Assembly: GCA_900323505.1 (NCBI GenBank)
Contig: OOIN01000017.1
Span: forward strand, 496,001 to 560,000
DNA from: Ustilago trichophora
Lineage: Eukaryota > Basidiomycota > Ustilaginomycetes > Ustilaginales > Ustilaginaceae
DNA: 64,000 bases
Direction: 5' to 3'
Made by a program: the position numbers and the translations under genes
The notes under the pieces: generated by a model
The model's database searches: none
What the model was told of the DNA's origin: nothing
What the model saw: only the letters and a program-made list of their open reading frames with translations
Shown: in pieces, positions 58,719-64,000 of the stretch
Position numbering within the stretch: the first letter of the stretch is position 1
Layout of the letters: each line of letters starts with the position of its first letter

Positions 58719-59753
58719 ATGTCCACTCTGTTGGTGTATATGCTCCTCATCGCAACACCTCTTTGTCGACTATACATCCTCGCTGCTCCCACGGATCCGT
58801 CGAGCCGCTACGGAAATTCACACAAACAATATCCAGGCTGGTCTACCTCTCAAAACGAGGTGCAAAATAGCGTTCCAACAGTCCAACCTCGGCCAGGATG
58901 GAGTCAACCTACTCGCGACATCTACAGCTGCAATGCACCAATACAAAACGTCCCAGGTACTTTCAGTGCTTCGAATGGTTTGGAAACAGGCGGACACATG
59001 CCAGGATGGTCCGGCCAGGATTTTGAGTGGTTTTCCCAGCCTGTTGGGACCCAGCCGTTAGCATCGTATCGTAAATTCAAACGTTTATTGGATCAAACAG
59101 ATCAAGACATCCCGAGCTCTGCTTTGCAGGATATATCTTCGGCCCGGAATATCAAAGGTAAGGTCGAAGACGCAGCAATTCTGTCAGAAAATGAGCATCC
59201 GAGCTCCGAGAATGGTCTGAACTTCGATGATGGTCCCTTGAACGAACTGTCTGCCCAGGGCTGGAACATGAACACCGATGGACCTCCATTGTTGAAGGAG
59301 GAGATGGATCTTGGCGAAATGCGCGGAGTTGAATTCGTCGGTCCACTTGAGCGGGGCTCCGGTAAGCTCTACATTGATACCAGAACAAGTACCGACACGC
59401 AAGCGCAAATCAACAAACACGTATTCCATGGAAAGCTGCAGTGGTTGGATCTCGACGAATGGCCTGGAGAACGAGCAAAGTTGTGGCGGAAGACTCCATT
59501 CAAAAAGAAAGAAGAGTCGCCCGATTTCTCTGGTCACGGATGCCTCGGAGCGACTGTATATGACAAACTAGAACTACAGACATCTCAAGGCTGGAATCCC
59601 TACTCCTCATTATGCATTTTGGGGAGTTCCGGTCCAAAAACATGGGGTTTTCCCAGCATTAAATTCTATGGCTTCGGTCACTTTGAGGGAAACCCTACAG
59701 GGCACGATCTTCTGCAGCAAATGCAGGAAGTCGCCAAAAGTCTTCCAAAATAA
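58719..59753 (+). CDS. Secreted protein B of the clustered family, with frame-shifted internal block
   Basis: A 344-residue protein. The ATG at 58719 gives a proper signal peptide (LLVYMLLIATPLCRLYILAA); an ATG at 58683 would add 12 polar residues in front. The mature middle has several PGW motifs and is Gly/Ser/Pro/Trp-rich. Shared family blocks are INKHVFHGKLQWLDLDEWPG (about residues 230-250) and FYGFGHFEG near the end. Between them, from about base 59515 to 59655, the family sequence is found in the next frame: RLYMTN, then a stop codon (TAG at 59569), then LKAGIPTPHYAFWGVP. The translated frame instead reads unrelated residues, yet stays open and rejoins the family sequence. Two compensating small indels explain this. 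The product may be altered or non-functional; the rest of the gene is intact. Confidence 0.72.
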   Translation: MSTLLVYMLLIATPLCRLYILAAPTDPSSRYGNSHKQYPGWSTSQNEVQNSVPTVQPRPGWSQPTRDIYSCNAPIQNVPGTFSASNGLETGGHMPGWSGQDFEWFSQPVGTQPLASYRKFKRLLDQTDQDIPSSALQDISSARNIKGKVEDAAILSENEHPSSENGLNFDDGPLNELSAQGWNMNTDGPPLLKEEMDLGEMRGVEFVGPLERGSGKLYIDTRTSTDTQAQINKHVFHGKLQWLDLDEWPGERAKLWRKTPFKKKEESPDFSGHGCLGATVYDKLELQTSQGWNPYSSLCILGSSGPKTWGFPSIKFYGFGHFEGNPTGHDLLQQMQEVAKSLPK

Positions 59754-60339
59754 CTTTGTGGGCAAAAGTGAAGCAACATTCCGTTCTGGCAACCATGTAC
59801 ACTTTACGTCATCAGAACAGAAGATCGACTTGCTTGAGAAGCTGTGTCCTGCTGAATTTTAAGAAGATTGTCTGATTTGGCAGTGATAAGTACGAATGAT
59901 CGACTGCAGTCTCGGATCTAAGAAAAGTGATAGAGTGGGTGACGTGGCAAGCTCTGTTTGCCCGGACGCTCTTGCCCTGTCGCAGAAGTTGCGCCCCCAT
60001 CTTTGTGCTGCACAAACCGAAGCACTGCGGATTGAAACCCGATCTTGTCACCAATCCTACTCCAACAATGCCATGGCAAAATAAGTGGGGGCTTGCATTG
60101 AATCGGGAAACGGCCCACTGTGACATACCCTGCAAAACCGAGGACAACATTCCCCGACTCGCTCGACAACTGAGCCCCACCTGAACATGCGAATCTCAGT
60201 TGTCGTCCTCGACAGCACGGCCCACTTGAAGCTGTAGTTGATCGAGATGAAAGCAGGTCGAGGGACCAAGAGTTCTTTCATTTCCGCTACCACTGACTCT
60301 CCTTCCTCTCTCGAGTGGACGCTGCTCTAACTTTTCACG
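59754..60339. other. Intergenic region between genes B and C, 0.59 kb
   Basis: No supported gene. Short open frames here lack features. It serves as the upstream region of gene C; no clear TATA box. Confidence 0.5.
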
Positions 60340-61422
60340 ATGTGGAGCTTCATGATGAGCATACTCTTCAGCATTCTCCTGGTACTACAGGTGAAAGTTT
60401 CAATCGCAGCTCCAATGTATCCAGGTGGCCAGGGAAGTGGCTGGCCTCAGCAGCAGACTGGAGGATGGCAACCCTACGAAGTCAACGGGAATCTTATACC
60501 TTCTGGTCCATTGCATCCCGGTGTTTCTGATACTCACAATTGGCCGGGGGTCCCAGCACCTCAGTACACACATCCTTCGGCCTACAGCCCCAACCCGGTC
60601 TTTGGCCATCCTCGATATTCTGCGTCACTTTTCGAGCAACCGCCCCCCTCTCCAAACCCGGAATTGGAAGAAACGATGCTCGCTGCGTACTTACGCGACC
60701 TGGAACAGCATGGTGACAATGATCATGCCACTTCGATGGTGCAGGATTCAAATGATAAGCTGTATGAAGCATCGACGCTGCCTGCCGAAGTGCATTTGCC
60801 ACACGGACACATCGACCCTTATGCGGCTTTACGGACAAACTCCCATCTGCTTTACCAGGGTTCAGACGATGGAAGTGCAAGCTCACATGTCATGCCAGCT
60901 TCGGTCACTGAAGGCCTCCGTACATTCTATGCTCCAACGGGCCCCCACTACCTTCGTCAGATTGATTATCTCCCGGAAATCAGCAAGACTCACAAAAAGA
61001 GGATCAAGATCGTTAAAATAAAAGACAAACAACCGCAGCAAATGATCAATCAGCAAATCTTCGACGGCAAGCTGACATGGCTGGATCCAGAGGACTATCC
61101 ACGAATCAATACGAGACTCAGCTCAAGGTCACCCTATCATCAGCAGCATCGTCCGCTCCCTATGCGCAATATTCCCGCCTTTGATGAGCTTACCCCATAT
61201 GATGCGAAAGTAGTGATGACGGATCACATCCCCAGCCGAGCAAAGTCGAAATTTGGTCCAGACCCAAGACTAGCGGGCAAAGTGTACCACTTGTTCTGGG
61301 GACTACCAGATAATCCCCAAAATCCAGAAGTGCGTCTCTATGGCATGGGATATCTGGAGCCAAATCAATTTGCTAGCGTTGATAAGCACTTGAAAGAAGT
61401 ACTGCAACGCTTTCCAGCTTGA
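60340..61422 (+). CDS. Secreted protein C of the clustered family (candidate effector)
   Basis: A 360-residue protein with an N-terminal signal peptide (FMMSILFSILLVLQVKVSIA, cleavage likely after AA at 23-24). The mature start is Gly/Trp/Pro/Gln-rich (PGGQGSGWPQQQTGGWQP). A basic stretch, KTHKKRIKIVKIKDK, precedes the conserved block and could be a processing or binding site. Family blocks are INQQIFDGKLTWLDPEDYP (about 243-262), VVMTDH, VYHLFWGLPDNPQNPEVRLY and a closing amphipathic helix (VDKHLKEVLQRF). This is the best preserved copy and the best reference for the family. It has no Cys in the mature part, unusual for apoplastic fungal effectors, so it may act inside host cells or at the fungal wall. 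Function unknown. Confidence 0.82.
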   Translation: MWSFMMSILFSILLVLQVKVSIAAPMYPGGQGSGWPQQQTGGWQPYEVNGNLIPSGPLHPGVSDTHNWPGVPAPQYTHPSAYSPNPVFGHPRYSASLFEQPPPSPNPELEETMLAAYLRDLEQHGDNDHATSMVQDSNDKLYEASTLPAEVHLPHGHIDPYAALRTNSHLLYQGSDDGSASSHVMPASVTEGLRTFYAPTGPHYLRQIDYLPEISKTHKKRIKIVKIKDKQPQQMINQQIFDGKLTWLDPEDYPRINTRLSSRSPYHQQHRPLPMRNIPAFDELTPYDAKVVMTDHIPSRAKSKFGPDPRLAGKVYHLFWGLPDNPQNPEVRLYGMGYLEPNQFASVDKHLKEVLQRFPA

Positions 61423-62326
61423 GCCAATCGATGACGAAGTCTGTAGAGCTCTCCCTCCTACCCTCAATCTTCGACCTCAGAGGCGAGTTCTTCACCAATT
61501 ATAGTGGCTCTACAATGTGACGGTCTTTATAGATCCCATCATGAAGTCTGTCAACACGTATCTCATATGGGTGTGTTCAATTCACTATCTCATAATCGCC
61601 ACTCCGTACTCTTATCCAATGAAATACAGTGCCTTTCTCCTCGTCTTATTCGTCTCTGGAAAGGTCGGAAATTCAAAGCACTTGCAAATACCGAATTTGA
61701 CAGGCTATGCTCTTTTGCGATCGGGATGCTTGCTTTCTATTCGGATTCCAATGTTTTCTGAGCCTTGAAGTGAGCACCTCACTCACTGCCGCAGTCTGGG
61801 TAGGTCGAGAAATGTCGCCCAGTCAATACCGCCCACATTTTCTTTTGCTTCATGCCCGCTGCTCCAAAAATGTCACATGTGGGAATTCTAGTGGTAACAA
61901 GTTTGCAGATGAGAGCACATAGCAGGTTGACTTTGAGCGAGTTTCAAGCGACCGGATAGCGGGCCAATGCAACTCGTGTTGGGACGATGCAAGACCTTAA
62001 TCTGGTGGCACCTTGAAATGAAACCTGGACAATGCGACGCTTGTGGCACATTGCATGCTTGTGCGGTAATAACCAATTGTTGGCCTTTGTGCAGTATTGA
62101 TCGGTACCCACCACAGATGATGCAAAACATCAAAATATTTATAGGGGTGTTATTGCAAGCGGCGGAAACTTCATGACTATGCAGGGTGATGAATTTACAA
62201 AGCGTGGCTTTGCTACTCAGGATAGCCAGGCAAGGTCTGCACAAGGTGAGTCGAACAGAGGGGTACTTAACAAGAATGTTTTCCCTCACAGCCTCTTGAT
62301 GTAAGAACTAACTCCCCGCATCCAAC
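61423..62326. other. Intergenic region between genes C and D, 0.9 kb
   Basis: It contains a short open frame with a hydrophobic start (61541-61768), listed separately, and TATTTATAG at 62135-62143, about 185 bases before the start of gene D. Nothing else was recognised. Confidence 0.5.
61541..61768 (+). pseudogene. Possible relic or small ORF with signal-peptide-like start
   Basis: A 75-codon open frame. The first 26 residues (YLIWVCSIHYLIIATP after MKSVNT) are hydrophobic, and the LIIATP patch resembles the LLIATP of gene B's signal peptide. The remainder has no family motif. It sits between genes C and D on the same strand. It may be the remains of a further family member or chance. Confidence 0.2.
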
Positions 62327-63721
62327 ATGGTGCAACTTCTGGCTAGGCTCGGCATGACCGGCGCCTGGTACATCGTAACCCTCTTTGCTTTTTCTACTTC
62401 GCTTCCATTAGGGAATCACTACGAGCCACCAGAAGGCTGGCACCAGAATCACGATGCAGTCGGTTTCTCGCCTTCACCCGAGATTGCTTCATTTCATCAT
62501 CCATATGATGATTTTTTCGGCCACGTCAATTCTCCTCCGAACCAGTGGCCTTACGAGAGTTTTCCTGAACTGCAACCCTTGCCAGGCTCTTTGAATGTTG
62601 GTCCATTTCATCAATCCATGTCCCATACAACTTTGCAAGGAGGCTTTGATTCAGATCAGCATGTCACTCGATTCGAACACGGAGAAAATGGAGCGCAGGG
62701 CATGTGGCACCAAAACTGGCCTCAACACTCACCCGAGGTGCAGCCTAATGACGTTCTTCACGATGCATCTTGGATTCGCCATCCTGCCGAGGTTGAGGAA
62801 AGTGGCAAAAACACTGTAGACAAAGCTTCCCACTCACTTTATCCTGTTTCGACATCGGAGCGACCGGTCAAGGTTCATCGCACAGTGCAACGAATTGCTT
62901 CGGCATTGCGACAAGGTACTTTGAAGAGACCAGCTGAGAGCACTCTTGAGGGTCTTAGGCTCGGAGTGCCGATATCAAGACCGGAAAGTCCTACAACACT
63001 AGCTTCAAGTGGCTCCTCTTCCCTCCATACTGGCTCGCCGCGGCTTGTTCCCAGCAACTCCGAACTGCAAGCTGAGCCGACTGCTTCGTTCTCTGGGGCA
63101 GGTTCTCATGATACAACCATCTCTGAAACCGTGCATGGCAATCGGAATAAACCAGGTACTGCGGGGGAACGGAAGGTCTTCAGGGGTCTTTTCGGGCGCA
63201 CCCTACCGATGGCTTTGAATCGCATCCCGGAAACTGATCCTCCATTCGAGAAAAGCAAGGAATTGGACACACGAACGTCATTCAAGAGCGAACCCTTGCA
63301 TCTAGAAGAGATACGAGAGAAGATCAACTCGAAAGTGTTTGCGGGTCAGTTGCAGTGGGTTCCCCGACATTCATTCACCCAATCGCAATTTAGAAGACAT
63401 AGAGAGGTAGCGCTTCGACAAAGTCGCTTGCTATCAAATGTGGAAATACCTATTTTCCGCATTCCGGAGGATGGTGGAACTATCCAAAACGTTCGTATGA
63501 CTGTTCACGGTGGCTCAAATCTCTTGGGTAAACAATATGATGGTTCGATACTAGCTGGTAGGACCTGGTACTCGTTTTGGGGCATCCCGGAGGGTCGACA
63601 TCCCTACGGCCCAAAAATTAGTGAGGTTTTGGCCGTCCTTCGTCTCACTCAAGATAGCCTCGGCAAGCTCGATTATCGCCACTTTTATGCACGTGTGCAT
63701 GAGCTTGCATATACAAGTTGA
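62327..63721 (+). CDS. Secreted protein D of the clustered family (candidate effector)
   Basis: A 464-residue protein, the longest of the four. The N-terminus (LGMTGAWYIVTLFAFSTSLP) reads as a signal peptide. The middle (30-320) is rich in His, Pro, Ser and Trp and has no repeats as clear as in A. Family blocks are INSKVFAGQLQWVPRHSF (about residues 338-355), VRMTVHGGS and TWYSFWGIPEGRHPYG. The final 35 residues replace the usual 'YGxG' strand with EVLAVLRLTQDSLGKLDY but keep a closing helix, so D is the most divergent C-terminus. A basic KRPAES near residue 204 might be a Kex2-like site. Function unknown. The cluster may extend beyond the right end of the window. Confidence 0.8.
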   Translation: MVQLLARLGMTGAWYIVTLFAFSTSLPLGNHYEPPEGWHQNHDAVGFSPSPEIASFHHPYDDFFGHVNSPPNQWPYESFPELQPLPGSLNVGPFHQSMSHTTLQGGFDSDQHVTRFEHGENGAQGMWHQNWPQHSPEVQPNDVLHDASWIRHPAEVEESGKNTVDKASHSLYPVSTSERPVKVHRTVQRIASALRQGTLKRPAESTLEGLRLGVPISRPESPTTLASSGSSSLHTGSPRLVPSNSELQAEPTASFSGAGSHDTTISETVHGNRNKPGTAGERKVFRGLFGRTLPMALNRIPETDPPFEKSKELDTRTSFKSEPLHLEEIREKINSKVFAGQLQWVPRHSFTQSQFRRHREVALRQSRLLSNVEIPIFRIPEDGGTIQNVRMTVHGGSNLLGKQYDGSILAGRTWYSFWGIPEGRHPYGPKISEVLAVLRLTQDSLGKLDYRHFYARVHELAYTS

Positions 63722-64000
63722 GTCGAGCTCAATTCGGCCTTCGTCTCACCACAAAAACATAGGAGACTTGTGTCAGTCTCTCTCAACCCTGTCGTCGAGC
63801 TCACTTCCGTGCGTTTGTATGTAATTTCTCTCAATGTAACACCTTTTTGATGATCTCGATTACAAAGCATGAGTGGAATGTGCAAGTACAATCTAAGTGT
63901 GGTGAGAATTGAGCAAGTTATGTATTGTTCCGTCGCAATTGAGTGTACAATGGTAGTACTACCATCATATCAGCCCTTCCCCGCCCTAACCCACAATTTG
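63722..64000. other. 3' flank of gene D to the window end
   Basis: No gene is visible in these 279 bases. TAGTACTACCATCATA-like sequence near 63955 has a short inverted element (GGTAGTACTACC at 63952-63963). Confidence 0.4.

Noticed and set aside
59515..59655. An intron as the explanation of the frame change in gene B
   Set aside because: The family sequence continues through the block in the other frame without loss of length, and that frame has a stop codon, so splicing would not restore the family protein.

Overview
The window looks like a stretch of nuclear chromosome from a basidiomycete fungus, most likely a smut of the Ustilaginaceae. This is inferred from compact, mostly intron-free genes, the protein families present (alternative NADH dehydrogenase, Avt1, Mug190-type tricalbin, (6-4) photolyase, xylitol dehydrogenase), and a right-hand cluster of fast-evolving secreted proteins arranged like smut effector clusters. 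The species was not determined. No rRNA, tRNA, CRISPR array or intact transposon was seen.

Left and middle part (1-50984), housekeeping and metabolism. It opens with the C-terminal half of an alternative NADH dehydrogenase. Next come a JmjC/cupin-like protein, a small GNAT acetyltransferase, a large SMP-C2 membrane-contact protein, a RING-TRAF ubiquitin ligase, an Avt1-type vacuolar amino acid transporter, a Dug1-type dipeptidase, a spliced TRAPP subunit (Tca17/TRAPPC2L type), a (6-4) photolyase/cryptochrome, a five-exon EMC5 gene, an amino acid/choline-type permease, a double-hotdog acyl-CoA thioesterase, an ABC-F ATPase, two tandem TPR-F-box paralogues, xylitol dehydrogenase, a flavin monooxygenase, a second permease, the tRNA m2G10 methyltransferase Trm11, and an HTH-GNAT fusion. 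Many neighbours are divergent or convergent. Nitrogen and peptide use recurs (Avt1, Dug1, two permeases), but nothing shows co-regulation.

Right part (50985-64000), accessory region. After a 2.6 kb gene-free stretch come a secreted FAD oxidoreductase (berberine-bridge type) and four related secreted proteins, A (minus strand) and B, C and D (plus strand). A carboxymuconate-lactonase-like enzyme lies between A and B. The four share no family I can name. They have a signal peptide, a long variable Pro/Gly/Trp/Tyr-rich middle, and a shared C-terminal region with two short motifs: F-x-G-x-L-x-W and F-W-G-[MLIV]-P. Copy B carries a frame-shifted block inside the conserved region, flanked by two apparent compensating indels. 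The cluster may continue past the right edge.

Two genes not visible as single open frames were rebuilt from splice sites: the TRAPP subunit (24-base first exon) and EMC5 (five exons). All assignments rest on reading motifs by eye; no database search was run.
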